Source of the DNA: Crossaster papposus
Lineage: Eukaryota; Echinodermata; Asteroidea; Velatida; Solasteridae
Assembly (NCBI GenBank): GCA_037893245.1
Contig: JBAIAA010000321.1
Location: forward strand, 1,178,001 to 1,242,000
Direction of reading: 5' to 3'
Length of the DNA stretch: 64,000 bases
Made by a program: the position numbers and the translations under genes. A model generated the notes under the pieces. The model saw only the letters and a program-made list of their open reading frames with translations. It was not told the origin of the DNA and did no database searches. Shown here one piece after another: positions 21,075 to 33,855 of this stretch (position 1 is its first letter; every line of letters begins with the position of its first letter).

Positions 21075-21359
21075 TTTTGTTTAATTTTGTATTTAATTTC
21101 GGTTTCTTTAAATGGTGCTCGTGCGTATTATGTATCTCAGTGCATTAACTGTGATAATTAACCAGAGTATTAAGACTTACCGTATTAAGTGATTCGGCTG
21201 CAGTCGAGCCGTCTTAGGGAAATCACTCGAGTCGAGTTGAGACATAAGGGTCAGTATAGGGTCGAATAAAGTCGCAGTGTGCATTTTAGTAGAGTCGAGT
21301 GAGCAGTTTTTGCCACCCGGCTTGGATATGGTGCTAGGCATTCCGTATCCCCTCCCGAA

Positions 21360-21431
21360 GCGTCGGTGGTATAGCGGTTAGAATAGTTGCCTTCCAAGCA
21401 ATTGACCCGGGTTCAACTCCCGGCCAACGCA
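21360..21431 (+). tRNA. tRNA-Gly(TCC), copy 11, T5C
   Basis: Same acceptor-stem change and same spacer A marker as copy 2, nine units away. Confidence 0.9.
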
Positions 21432-21716
21432 TTTTGTTTAATTTTGTATTTAATTTCGGTTTCTTTAAATGGTGCTCGTGCGTATTATGTATCTCAGTGC
21501 ATTAACTGTGATAATTAACCAGAGTATTACGACTTACCGTATTAAGTGATTCGGCTGCAGTCGAGCCGTCTTAGGGAAATCACTGGAGTCGAGTTGAGAC
21601 ATAAGGGTCAGTATAGGGTCGAATAAAGTCGCAGTGTGCATTTTAGTAGAGTCGAGTGAGCAGTTTTTGCCACCCGGCTTGGATATGGTGCTAGGCATTC
21701 CGTATCCCCTCCCGAA

Positions 21717-24644
21717 GCGTTGGTGGTATAGCGGTTAGAATAGTTGCCTTCCAAGCAATTGACCCGGGTTCAACTCCCGGCCAACGCATTTTGTTTAATT
21801 TTGTATTTAATTTCGGTTTCTTTAAATGGTGCTCGTGCGTATTATGTATCTCAGTGCATTAACTGTGATAATTAACCAGAGTATTACGACTTACCGTATT
21901 AAGTGATTCGGCTGCAGTCGAGCCGTCTTAGGGAAATCACTCGAGTCGAGTTGAGACATAAGGGTCAGTATAGGGTCGAATAAAGTCGCAGTGTGCATTT
22001 TAGTAGAGTCGAGTGAGCAGTTTTTGCCACCCGGCTTGGATATGGTGCTAGGCATTCCGTATCCCCTCCCGAAGCGTTGGTGGTATAGCGGTTAGAATAG
22101 TTGCCTTCCAAGCAATTGACCCGGGTTCAACTCCCGGCCAACGCATTTTGTTTAATTTTGTATTTAATTTCGGTTTCTTTAAATGGTGCTCGTGCGTATT
22201 ATGTATCTCAGTGCATTAACTGTGATAATTAACCAGAGTATTACGACTTACCGTATTAAGTGATTCGGCTGCAGTCGAGCCGTCTTAGGGAAATCACTCG
22301 AGTCGAGTTGAGACATAAGGGTCAGTATAGGGTCGAATAAAGTTGCAGTGTGCATTTTAGTAGAGTCGAGTGAGCAGTTTTTGCCACCCGGCTTGGATAT
22401 GGTGCTAGGCATTCCGTATCCCCTCCCGAAGCGTTGGTGGTATAGCGGTTAGAATAGTTGCCTTCCAAGCAATTGACCCGGGTTCAACTCCCGGCCAACG
22501 CATTTTGTTTAATTTTGTATTTAATTTCGGTTTCTTTAAATGGTGCTCGTGCGTATTATGTATCTCAGTGCATTAACTGTGATAATTAACCAGAGTATTA
22601 CGACTTACCGTATTAAGTGATTCGGCTGCAGTCGAGCCGTCTTAGGAAAATCACTCGAGTCGAGTTGAGACATAAGGGTCAATATAGGGTCGAATAAAGT
22701 CGCAGTGTGCATTTTAGTAGAGTCGAGTGAGCAGTTTTTGCCACCCGGCTTGGATATGGTGCTAGGCATTCCGTATCCCCTCCCGAAGCGTTGGTGGTAT
22801 AGCGGTTAGAATAGTTGCCTTCCAAGCAATTGACCCGGGTTCAACTCCCGGCCAACGCATTTTGTTTAATTTTGTATTTAATTTCGGTTTCTTTAAATGG
22901 TGCTCGTGCGTATTATGTATCTCAGTGCATTAACTGTGATAATTAACCAGAGTATTACGACTTACCGTATTAAGTGATTCGGCTGCAGTCGAGCCGTCTT
23001 AGGGAAATCACTCGAGTCGAGTTGAGACACAAGGGTCAGTATAGGGTCGAATAAAGTCGCAGTGTGCATTTTAGTAGAGTCGAGTGAGCAGTTTTTGCCA
23101 CCCGGCTTGGATATGGTGCTAGGCATTCCGTATCCCCTCCCGAAGCGTTGGTGGTATAGCGGTTAGAATAGTTGCCTTCCAAGCAATTGACCCGGGTTCA
23201 ACTCCCGGCCAACGCATTTTGTTTAATTTTGTATTTAATTTCGGTTTCTTTAAATGGTGCTCGTGCGTATTATGTATCTCAGTGCATTAACTGTGATAAT
23301 TAACCAGAGTATTAAGACTTACCGTATTAAGTGATTCGGCTGCAGTCGAGCCGTCTTAGGGAAATCACTCGAGTCGAGTTGAGACACAAGGGTCAGTATA
23401 GGGTCGAATAAAGTCGCAGTGTGCATTTTAGTAGAGTCGAGTGAGCAGTTTTTGCCACCCGGCTTGGATATGGTGCTAGGCATTCCGTATCCCCTCCCGA
23501 AGCGTTGGTGGTATAGCGGTTAGAATAGTTGCCTTCCAAGCAATTGACCCGGGTTCAACTCCCGGCCAACGCATTTTGTTTAATTTTGTATTTAATTTCG
23601 GTTTCTTTAAATGGTGCTCGTGCGTATTATGTATCTCAGTGCATTAACTGTGATAATTAACCAGAGTATTACGACTTACCGTATTAAGTGATTCGGCTGC
23701 AGTCGAGCCGTCTTAGGGAAATCACTCGAGTCGAGTTGAGACATAAGGGTCAGTATAGGGTCGAATAAAGTCGCAGTGTGCATTTTAGTAGAGTCGAGTG
23801 AGCAGTTTTTGCCACCCGGCTTGGATATGGTGCTAGGCATTCCGTATCCCCTCCCGAAGCGTTGGTGGTATAGCGGTTAGAATAGTTGCCTTCCAAGCAA
23901 TTGACCCGGGTTCAACTCCCGGCCAACGCATTTTGTTTAATTTTGTATTTAATTTCGGTTTCTTTAAATGGTGCTCGTGCGTATTATGTATCTCAGTGCA
24001 TTAACTGTGATAATTAACCAGAGTATTACGACTTACCGTATTAAGTGATTCGGCTGCAGTCGAGCCGTCTTAGGGAAATCACTCGAGTCGAGTTGAGACA
24101 TAAGGGTCAGTATAGGGTCGAATAAAGTCGCAGTGTGCATTTTAGTAGAGTCGAGTGAGCAGTTTTTGCCACCCGGCTTGGATATGGTGCTAGGCATTCC
24201 GTATCCCCTCCCGAAGCGTTGGTGGTATAGCGGTTAGAATAGTTGCCTTCCAAGCAATTGACCCGGGTTCAACTCCCGGCCAACGCATTTTGTTTAATTT
24301 TGTATTTAATTTCGGTTTCTTTAAATGGTGCTCGTGCGTATTATGTATCTCAGTGCATTAACTGTGATAATTAACCAGAGTATTACGACTTACCGTATTA
24401 AGTGATTCGGCTGCAGTCGAGCCGTCTTAGGGAAATCACTGGAGTCGAGTTGAGACATAAGGGTCAGTATAGGGTCGAATAAAGTCGCAGTGTGCATTTT
24501 AGTAGAGTCGAGTGAGCAGTTTTTGCCACCCGGCTTGGATATGGTGCTAGGCATTCCGTATCCCCTCCCGAAGCGTTGGTGGTATAGCGGTTAGAATAGT
24601 TGCCTTCCAAGCAATTGACCCGGGTTCAACTCCCGGCCAACGCA
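21717..24644 (+). tRNA. tRNA-Gly(TCC), copies 12-20, nine canonical genes
   Basis: Starts 21717, 22074, 22431, 22788, 23145, 23502, 23859, 24216, 24573. Copy 15 repeats the two spacer markers of copy 5, ten units away. Copies 16-17 have GACACAAG. Copies 12 and 20 have CACTGGAG, which destroys the CTCGAG palindrome. Confidence 0.97.
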
Positions 24645-24929
24645 TTTTGTTTAATTTTGTATTTAATTTCGGTTTCTTTAAATGGTGCTCGTGCGTATTA
24701 TGTATCTCAGTGCATTAACTGTGATAATTAACCAGAGTATTACGACTTACCGTATTAAGTGATTCGGCTGCAGTCGAGCCGTCTTAGGGAAATCACTGGA
24801 GTCGAGTTGAGACATAAGGGTCAGTATAGGGTCGAATAAAGTCGCAGTGTGCATTTTAGTAGAGTCGAGTGAGCAGTTTTTGCCACCCGGCTTGGATATG
24901 GTGCTAGGCATTCCGTATCCCCTCCCGAA

Positions 24930-25001
24930 GCGTTGTTGGTATAGCGGTTAGAATAGTTGCCTTCCAAGCAATTGACCCGGGTTCAACTCCCGGCCAACGC
25001 A
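24930..25001 (+). tRNA. tRNA-Gly(TCC), copy 21, G7T
   Basis: The last acceptor-stem pair G7-C65 becomes T-C, a mismatch. Linked with CACTGGAG in the spacer. The change recurs in copies 30, 35, 37, 44, 49 and 51. Confidence 0.85.
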
Positions 25002-25286
25002 TTTTGTTTAATTTTGTATTTAATTTCGGTTTCTTTAAATGGTGCTCGTGCGTATTATGTATCTCAGTGCATTAACTGTGATAATTAACCAGAGTATTAC
25101 GACTTACTGTATTAAGTGATTCGGCTGCAGTCGAGCCGTCTTAGGGAAATCACTCGAGTCGAGTTGAGACATAAGGGTCAGTATAGGGTCGAATAAAGTC
25201 GCAGTGTGCATTTTAGTAGAGTCGAGTGAGCAGTTTTTGCCACCCGGCTTGGATATGGTGCTAGGCATTCCGTATCCCCTCCCGAA

Positions 25287-25358
25287 GCGTTGGTTGTATA
25301 GTGGTTTGAATAGTTGCCTTCCAAGCAATTGACCCGGGTTCAACTCCCGGCCAACGCA
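25287..25358 (+). tRNA. tRNA-Gly(TCC), copy 22, G9T C16T A21T
   Basis: Three changes in the D-arm region. G9T and C16T are shared with copies 31 and 45; A21T is private. The spacer has CTTACTG. D-arm function may be weakened, but the anticodon and B box are kept. Confidence 0.8.
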
Positions 25359-25643
25359 TTTTGTTTAATTTTGTATTTAATTTCGGTTTCTTTAAATGGT
25401 GCTCGTGCGTATTATGTATCTCAGTGCATTAACTGTGATAATTAACCAGAGTATTACGACTTACCGTATTAAGTGATTCGGCTGCAGTCGAGCCGTCTTA
25501 GGGAAATCACTCGAGTCGAGTTGAGACATAAGGGTCAGTATAGGGTCGAATAAAGTCGCAGTGTGCATTTTAGTAGAGTCGAGTGAGCAGTTTTTGCCAC
25601 CCGGCTTGGATATGGTGCTAGGCATTCCGTATCCCCTCCCGAA

Positions 25644-26429
25644 GCGTTGGTGGTATAGCGGTTAGAATAGTTGCCTTCCAAGCAATTGACCCGGGTTCAA
25701 CTCCCGGCCAACGCATTTTGTTTAATTTTGTATTTAATTTCGGTTTCTTTAAATGGTGCTCGTGCGTATTATGTATCTCAGTGCATTAACTGTGATAATT
25801 AACCAGAGTATTACGACTTACCGTATTAAGTGATTCGGCTGCAGTCGAGCCGTCTTAGGGAAATCACTCGAGTCGAGTTGAGACATAAGGGTCAGTATAG
25901 GGTCGAATAAAGTCGCAGTGTGCATTTTAGTAGAGTCGAGTGAGCAGTTTTTGCCACCCGGCTTGGATATGGTGCTAGGCATTCCGTATCCCCTCCCGAA
26001 GCGTTGGTGGTATAGCGGTTAGAATAGTTGCCTTCCAAGCAATTGACCCGGGTTCAACTCCCGGCCAACGCATTTTGTTTAATTTTGTATTTAATTTCGG
26101 TTTCTTTAAATGGTGCTCGTGCGTATTATGTATCTCAGTGCATTAACTGTGATAATTAACCAGAGTATTACGACTTACCGTATTAAGTGATTCGGCTGCA
26201 GTCGAGCCGTCTTAGGGAAATCACTCGAGTCGAGTTGAGACATAAGGGTCAGTATAGGGTCGAATAAAGTCGCAGTGTGCATTTTAGTAGAGTCGAGTGA
26301 GCAGTTTTTGCCACCCGGCTTGGATATGGTGCTAGGCATTCCGTATCCCCTCCCGAAGCGTTGGTGGTATAGCGGTTAGAATAGTTGCCTTCCAAGCAAT
26401 TGACCCGGGTTCAACTCCCGGCCAACGCA
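25644..26429 (+). tRNA. tRNA-Gly(TCC), copies 23-25, canonical
   Basis: Starts 25644, 26001, 26358. Confidence 0.97.
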
Positions 26430-26714
26430 TTTTGTTTAATTTTGTATTTAATTTCGGTTTCTTTAAATGGTGCTCGTGCGTATTATGTATCTCAGTGCAT
26501 TAACTGTGATAATTAACCAGAGTATTACGACTTACCGTATTAAGTGATTCGGCTGCAGTCGAGCCGTCTTAGGGAAATCACTCGAGTCGAGTTGAGACAT
26601 AAGGGTCAGTATAGGGTCGAATAAAGTCGCAGTGTGCATTTTAGTAGAGTCGAGTGAGCAGTTTTTGCCACCCGGCTTGGATATGGTGCTAGGCATTCCG
26701 TATCCCCTCCCGAA

Positions 26715-26786
26715 GCGTCGGTGGTATAGCGGTTAGAATAGTTGCCTTCCAAGCAATTGACCCGGGTTCAACTCCCGGCCAACGCA
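26715..26786 (+). tRNA. tRNA-Gly(TCC), copy 26, T5C
   Basis: T5C as in copies 2 and 11, but without their spacer A marker, so linkage was broken by exchange or the change arose twice. Confidence 0.9.
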
Positions 26787-27071
26787 TTTTGTTTAATTTT
26801 GTATTTAATTTCGGTTTCTTTAAATGGTGCTCGTGCGTATTATGTATCTCAGTGCATTAACTGTGATAATTAACCAGAGTATTACGACTTACCGTATTAA
26901 GTGATTCGGCTGCAGTCGAGCCGTCTTAGGGAAATCACTCGAGTCGAGTTGAGACATAAGGGTCAGTATAGGGTCGAATAAAGTCGCAGTGTGCATTTTA
27001 GTAGAGTCGAGTGAGCAGTTTTTGCCACCCGGCTTGGATATGGTGCTAGGCATTCCGTATCCCCTCCCGAA

Positions 27072-27857
27072 GCGTTGGTGGTATAGCGGTTAGAATAGTT
27101 GCCTTCCAAGCAATTGACCCGGGTTCAACTCCCGGCCAACGCATTTTGTTTAATTTTGTATTTAATTTCGGTTTCTTTAAATGGTGCTCGTGCGTATTAT
27201 GTATCTCAGTGCATTAACTGTGATAATTAACCAGAGTATTACGACTTACCGTATTAAGTGATTCGGCTGCAGTCGAGCCGTCTTAGGGAAATCACTCGAG
27301 TCGAGTTGAGACATAAGGGTCAGTATAGGGTCGAATAAAGTCGCAGTGTGCATTTTAGTAGAGTCGAGTGAGCAGTTTTTGCCACCCGGCTTGGATATGG
27401 TGCTAGGCATTCCGTATCCCCTCCCGAAGCGTTGGTGGTATAGCGGTTAGAATAGTTGCCTTCCAAGCAATTGACCCGGGTTCAACTCCCGGCCAACGCA
27501 TTTTGTTTAATTTTGTATTTAATTTCGGTTTCTTTAAATGGTGCTCGTGCGTATTATGTATCTCAGTGCATTAACTGTGATAATTAACCAGAGTATTACG
27601 ACTTACCGTATTAAGTGATTCGGCTGCAGTCGAGCCGTCTTAGGGAAATCACTCGAGTCGAGTTGAGACATAAGGGTCAGTATAGGGTCGAATAAAGTCG
27701 CAGTGTGCATTTTAGTAGAGTCGAGTGAGCAGTTTTTGCCACCCGGCTTGGATATGGTGCTAGGCATTCCGTATCCCCTCCCGAAGCGTTGGTGGTATAG
27801 CGGTTAGAATAGTTGCCTTCCAAGCAATTGACCCGGGTTCAACTCCCGGCCAACGCA
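27072..27857 (+). tRNA. tRNA-Gly(TCC), copies 27-29, canonical
   Basis: Starts 27072, 27429, 27786. Confidence 0.97.
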
Positions 27858-28142
27858 TTTTGTTTAATTTTGTATTTAATTTCGGTTTCTTTAAATGGTG
27901 CTCGTGCGTATTATGTATCTCAGTGCATTAACTGTGATAATTAACCAGAGTATTACGACTTACCGTATTAAGTGATTCGGCTGCAGTCGAGCCGTCTTAG
28001 GGAAATCACTGGAGTCGAGTTGAGACATAAGGGTCAGTATAGGGTCGAATAAAGTCGCAGTGTGCATTTTAGTAGAGTCGAGTGAGCAGTTTTTGCCACC
28101 CGGCTTGGATATGGTGCTAGGCATTCCGTATCCCCTCCCGAA

Positions 28143-28214
28143 GCGTTGTTGGTATAGCGGTTAGAATAGTTGCCTTCCAAGCAATTGACCCGGGTTCAAC
28201 TCCCGGCCAACGCA
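28143..28214 (+). tRNA. tRNA-Gly(TCC), copy 30, G7T
   Basis: Acceptor mismatch with CACTGGAG spacer. First unit of the 14-unit duplication; partner is copy 44. Confidence 0.85.
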
Positions 28215-28499
28215 TTTTGTTTAATTTTGTATTTAATTTCGGTTTCTTTAAATGGTGCTCGTGCGTATTATGTATCTCAGTGCATTAACTGTGATAATTA
28301 ACCAGAGTATTACGACTTACTGTATTAAGTGATTCGGCTGCAGTCGAGCCGTCTTAGGGAAATCACTCGAGTCGAGTTGAGACATAAGGGTCAGTATAGG
28401 GTCGAATAAAGTCGCAGTGTGCATTTTAGTAGAGTCGAGTGAGCAGTTTTTGCCACCCGGCTTGGATATGGTGCTAGGCATTCCGTATCCCCTCCCGAA

Positions 28500-28571
28500 G
28501 CGTTGGTTGTATAGTGGTTAGAATAGTTGCCTTCCAAGCAATTGACCCGGGTTCAACTCCCGGCCAACGCA
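28500..28571 (+). tRNA. tRNA-Gly(TCC), copy 31, G9T C16T
   Basis: As copy 22 without A21T; spacer CTTACTG. Partner is copy 45. Confidence 0.82.
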
Positions 28572-28856
28572 TTTTGTTTAATTTTGTATTTAATTTCGGT
28601 TTCTTTAAATGGTGCTCGTGCGTATTATGTATCTCAGTGCATTAACTGTGATAATTAACCAGAGTATTACGACTTACCGTATTAAGTGATTCGGCTGCAG
28701 TCGAGCCGTCTTAGGGAAATCACTCGAGTCGAGTTGAGACATAAGGGTCAGTATAGGGTCGAATAAAGTCGCAGTGTGCATTTTAGTAGAGTCGAGTGAG
28801 CAGTTTTTGCCACCCGGCTTGGATATGGTGCTAGGCATTCCGTATCCCCTCCCGAA

Positions 28857-29642
28857 GCGTTGGTGGTATAGCGGTTAGAATAGTTGCCTTCCAAGCAATT
28901 GACCCGGGTTCAACTCCCGGCCAACGCATTTTGTTTAATTTTGTATTTAATTTCGGTTTCTTTAAATGGTGCTCGTGCGTATTATGTATCTCAGTGCATT
29001 AACTGTGATAATTAACCAGAGTATTACGACTTACCGTATTAAGTGATTCGGCTGCAGTCGAGCCGTCTTAGGGAAATCACTCGAGTCGAGTTGAGACATA
29101 AGGGTCAGTATAGGGTCGAATAAAGTCGCAGTGTGCATTTTAGTAGAGTCGAGTGAGCAGTTTTTGCCACCCGGCTTGGATATGGTGCTAGGCATTCCGT
29201 ATCCCCTCCCGAAGCGTTGGTGGTATAGCGGTTAGAATAGTTGCCTTCCAAGCAATTGACCCGGGTTCAACTCCCGGCCAACGCATTTTGTTTAATTTTG
29301 TATTTAATTTCGGTTTCTTTAAATGGTGCTCGTGCGTATTATGTATCTCAGTGCATTAACTGTGATAATTAACCAGAGTATTACGACTTACCGTATTAAG
29401 TGATTCGGCTGCAGTCGAGCCGTCTTAGGGAAATCACTCGAGTCGAGTTGAGACATAAGGGTCAGTATAGGGTCGAATAAAGTCGCAGTGTGCATTTTAG
29501 TAGAGTCGAGTGAGCAGTTTTTGCCACCCGGCTTGGATATGGTGCTAGGCATTCCGTATCCCCTCCCGAAGCGTTGGTGGTATAGCGGTTAGAATAGTTG
29601 CCTTCCAAGCAATTGACCCGGGTTCAACTCCCGGCCAACGCA
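28857..29642 (+). tRNA. tRNA-Gly(TCC), copies 32-34, canonical
   Basis: Starts 28857, 29214, 29571. Partners in the 14-unit duplication are copies 46-48. Confidence 0.97.
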
Positions 29643-29927
29643 TTTTGTTTAATTTTGTATTTAATTTCGGTTTCTTTAAATGGTGCTCGTGCGTATTATG
29701 TATCTCAGTGCATTAACTGTGATAATTAACCAGAGTATTACGACTTACCGTATTAAGTGATTCGGCTGCAGTCGAGCCGTCTTAGGGAAATCACTGGAGT
29801 CGAGTTGAGACATAAGGGTCAGTATAGGGTCGAATAAAGTCGCAGTGTGCATTTTAGTAGAGTCGAGTGAGCAGTTTTTGCCACCCGGCTTGGATATGGT
29901 GCTAGGCATTCCGTATCCCCTCCCAAA

Positions 29928-29999
29928 GCGTTGTTGGTATAGCGGTTAGAATAGTTGCCTTCCAAGCAATTGACCCGGGTTCAACTCCCGGCCAACGCA
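29928..29999 (+). tRNA. tRNA-Gly(TCC), copy 35, G7T
   Basis: Acceptor mismatch. The 5' flank reads CCCAAAGCG, found elsewhere only at copy 49, 14 units on. Confidence 0.85.
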
Positions 30000-30284
30000 T
30001 TTTGTTTAATTTTGTATTTAATTTCGGTTTCTTTAAATGGTGCTCGTGCGTATTATGTATCTCAGTGCATTAACTGTGATAATTAACCAGAGTATTACGA
30101 CTTACTGTATTAAGTGATTCGGCTGCAGTCGAGCCGTCTTAGGGAAATCACTCGAGTCGAGTTGAGACATAAGGGTCAGTATAGGGTCGAATAAAGTCGC
30201 AGTGTGCATTTTAGTAGAGTCGAGTGAGCAGTTTTTGCCACCCGGCTTGGATATGGTGCTAGGCATTCCGTATCCCCTCCCGAA

Positions 30285-30356
30285 GCGTTGGTGGTATAGC
30301 GGTTAGAATAGTTGCCTTCCAAGCAATTGACCCGGGTTCAACTCCCGGCCAACGCA
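30285..30356 (+). tRNA. tRNA-Gly(TCC), copy 36, canonical
   Basis: Canonical gene with CTTACTG spacer, as in copy 50. Confidence 0.97.
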
Positions 30357-30641
30357 TTTTGTTTAATTTTGTATTTAATTTCGGTTTCTTTAAATGGTGC
30401 TCGTGCGTATTATGTATCTCAGTGCATTAACTGTGATAATTAACCAGAGTATTACGACTTACCGTATTAAGTGATTCGGCTGCAGTCGAGCCGTCTTAGG
30501 GAAATCACTGGAGTCGAGTTGAGACATAAGGGTCAGTATAGGGTCGAATAAAGTCGCAGTGTGCATTTTAGTAGAGTCGAGTGAGCAGTTTTTGCCACCC
30601 GGCTTGGATATGGTGCTAGGCATTCCGTATCCCCTCCCGAA

Positions 30642-30713
30642 GCGTTGTTGGTATAGCGGTTAGAATAGTTGCCTTCCAAGCAATTGACCCGGGTTCAACT
30701 CCCGGCCAACGCA
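30642..30713 (+). tRNA. tRNA-Gly(TCC), copy 37, G7T
   Basis: Acceptor mismatch with CACTGGAG spacer; partner is copy 51. Confidence 0.85.
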
Positions 30714-30998
30714 TTTTGTTTAATTTTGTATTTAATTTCGGTTTCTTTAAATGGTGCTCGTGCGTATTATGTATCTCAGTGCATTAACTGTGATAATTAA
30801 CCAGAGTATTACGACTTACCGTATTAAGTGATTCGGCTGCAGTCGAGCCGTCTTAGGGAAATCACTCGAGTCGAGTTGAGACATAAGGATCAGTATAGGG
30901 TCGAATAAAGTCGCAGTGTGCATTTTAGTAGAGTCGAGTGAGCAGTTTTTGCCACCCGGCTTGGATATGGTGCTAGGCATTCCGTATCCCCTCCCGAA

Positions 30999-32855
30999 GC
31001 GTTGGTGGTATAGCGGTTAGAATAGTTGCCTTCCAAGCAATTGACCCGGGTTCAACTCCCGGCCAACGCATTTTGTTTAATTTTGTATTTAATTTCGGTT
31101 TCTTTAAATGGTGCTCGTGCGTATTATGTATCTCAGTGCATTAACTGTGATAATTAACCAGAGTATTACGACTTACCGTATTAAGTGATTCGGCTGCAGT
31201 CGAGCCGTCTTAGGGAAATCACTCGAGTCGAGTTGAGACATAAGGGTCAGTATAGGGTCGAATAAAGTCGCAGTGTGCATTTTAGTAGAGTCGAGTGAGC
31301 AGTTTTTGCCACCCGGCTTGGATATGGTGCTAGGCATTCCGTATCCCCTCCCGAAGCGTTGGTGGTATAGCGGTTAGAATAGTTGCCTTCCAAGCAATTG
31401 ACCCGGGTTCAACTCCCGGCCAACGCATTTTGTTTAATTTTGTATTTAATTTCGGTTTCTTTAAATGGTGCTCGTGCGTATTATGTATCTCAGTGCATTA
31501 ACTGTGATAATTAACCAGAGTATTAAGACTTACCGTATTAAGTGATTCGGCTGCAGTCGAGCCGTCTTAGGGAAATCACTCGAGTCGAGTTGAGACACAA
31601 GGGTCAGTATAGGGTCGAATAAAGTCGCAGTGTGCATTTTAGTAGAGTCGAGTGAGCAGTTTTTGCCACCCGGCTTGGATATGGTGCTAGGCATTCCGTA
31701 TCCCCTCCCGAAGCGTTGGTGGTATAGCGGTTAGAATAGTTGCCTTCCAAGCAATTGACCCGGGTTCAACTCCCGGCCAACGCATTTTGTTTAATTTTGT
31801 ATTTAATTTCGGTTTCTTTAAATGGTGCTCGTGCGTATTATGTATCGCAGTGCATTAACTGTGATAATTAACCAGAGTATTACGACTTACCGTATTAAGT
31901 GATTCGGCTGCAGTCGAGCCGTCTTAGGGAAATCACTCGAGTCGAGTTGAGACATAAGGGTCAGTATAGGGTCGAATAAAGTCGCAGTGTGCATTTTAGT
32001 ATAGTCGAGTGAGCAGTTTTTGCCACCCGGCTTGGATATGGTGCTAGGCATTCCGTATCCCCTCCCGAAGCGTTGGTGGTATAGCGGTTAGAATAGTTGC
32101 CTTCCAAGCAATTGACCCGGGTTCAACTCCCGGCCAACGCATTTTGTTTAATTTTGTATTTAATTTCGGTTTCTTTAAATGGTGCTCGTGCGTATTATGT
32201 ATCTCAGTGCATTAACTGTGATAATTAACCAGAGTATTACGACTTACCGTATTAAGTGATTCGGCTGCAGTCGAGCCGTCTTAGGGAAATCACTCGAGTC
32301 GAGTTGAGACATAAGGGTCAGTATAGGGTCGAATAAATTCGCAGTGTGCATTTTAGTAGAGTCGAGTGAGCAGTTTTTGCCACCCGGCTTGGATATGGTG
32401 CTAGGCATTCCGTATCCCCTCCCGAAGCGTTGGTGGTATAGCGGTTAGAATAGTTGCCTTCCAAGCAATTGACCCGGGTTCAACTCCCGGCCAACGCATT
32501 TTGTTTAATTTTGTATTTAATTTCGGTTTCTTTAAATGGTGCTCGTGCGTATTATGTATCTCAGTGCATTAACTGTGATAATTAACCAGAGTATTACGAC
32601 TTACCGTATTAAGTGATTCGGCTGCAGTCGAGCCGTCTTAGGGAAATCACTCGAGTCGAGTTGAGACATAAGGGTCAGTATAGGGTCGAATAAAGTCGCA
32701 GTGTGCATTTTAGTAGAGTCGAGTGAGCAGTTTTTGCCACCCGGCTTGGATATGGTGCTAGGCATTCCGTATCCCCTCCCGAAGCGTTGGTGGTATAGCG
32801 GTTAGAATAGTTGCCTTCCAAGCAATTGACCCGGGTTCAACTCCCGGCCAACGCA
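30999..32855 (+). tRNA. tRNA-Gly(TCC), copies 38-43, six canonical genes
   Basis: Starts 30999, 31356, 31713, 32070, 32427, 32784. Spacer markers: AAGGATCAG in copy 38, spacer A with GACACAAG in copy 40, GTATCGCAG with AGTATAGTC in copy 41, AAATTCGC in copy 42. Confidence 0.97.
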
Positions 32856-33140
32856 TTTTGTTTAATTTTGTATTTAATTTCGGTTTCTTTAAATGGTGCT
32901 CGTGCGTATTATGTATCTCAGTGCATTAACTGTGATAATTAACCAGAGTATTACGACTTACCGTATTAAGTGATTCGGCTGCAGTCGAGCCGTCTTAGGG
33001 AAATCACTGGAGTCGAGTTGAGACATAAGGGTCAGTATAGGGTCGAATAAAGTCGCAGTGTGCATTTTAGTAGAGTCGAGTGAGCAGTTTTTGCCACCCG
33101 GCTTGGATATGGTGCTAGGCATTCCGTATCCCCTCCCGAA

Positions 33141-33212
33141 GCGTTGTTGGTATAGCGGTTAGAATAGTTGCCTTCCAAGCAATTGACCCGGGTTCAACTC
33201 CCGGCCAACGCA
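33141..33212 (+). tRNA. tRNA-Gly(TCC), copy 44, G7T
   Basis: Acceptor mismatch; first unit of the second 14-unit block. Confidence 0.85.
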
Positions 33213-33497
33213 TTTTGTTTAATTTTGTATTTAATTTCGGTTTCTTTAAATGGTGCTCGTGCGTATTATGTATCTCAGTGCATTAACTGTGATAATTAAC
33301 CAGAGTATTACGACTTACTGTATTAAGTGATTCGGCTGCAGTCGAGCCGTCTTAGGGAAATCACTCGAGTCGAGTTGAGACATAAGGGTCAGTATAGGGT
33401 CGAATAAAGTCGCAGTGTGCATTTTAGTAGAGTCGAGTGAGCAGTTTTTGCCACCCGGCTTGGATATGGTGCTAGGCATTCCGTATCCCCTCCCGAA

Positions 33498-33569
33498 GCG
33501 TTGGTTGTATAGTGGTTAGAATAGTTGCCTTCCAAGCAATTGACCCGGGTTCAACTCCCGGCCAACGCA
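33498..33569 (+). tRNA. tRNA-Gly(TCC), copy 45, G9T C16T
   Basis: As copy 31. The downstream tail has one extra G (about 33574), the only length change seen in the array; it shifts the register of all later copies by one base. Confidence 0.82.
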
Positions 33570-33855
33570 TTTTGGTTTAATTTTGTATTTAATTTCGGTT
33601 TCTTTAAATGGTGCTCGTGCGTATTATGTATCTCAGTGCATTAACTGTGATAATTAACCAGAGTATTACGACTTACCGTATTAAGTGATTCGGCTGCAGT
33701 CGAGCCGTCTTAGGGAAATCACTCGAGTCGAGTTGAGACATAAGGGTCAGTATAGGGTCGAATAAAGTCGCAGTGTGCATTTTAGTAGAGTCGAGTGAGC
33801 AGTTTTTGCCACCCGGCTTGGATATGGTGCTAGGCATTCCGTATCCCCTCCCGAA

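Noticed and set aside
25104-25343. 79-codon minus-strand frame across copy 22 of the array
   Set aside because: It exists only because substitutions in this unit remove stops. It covers spacer and tRNA sequence and is absent from the neighbouring units.
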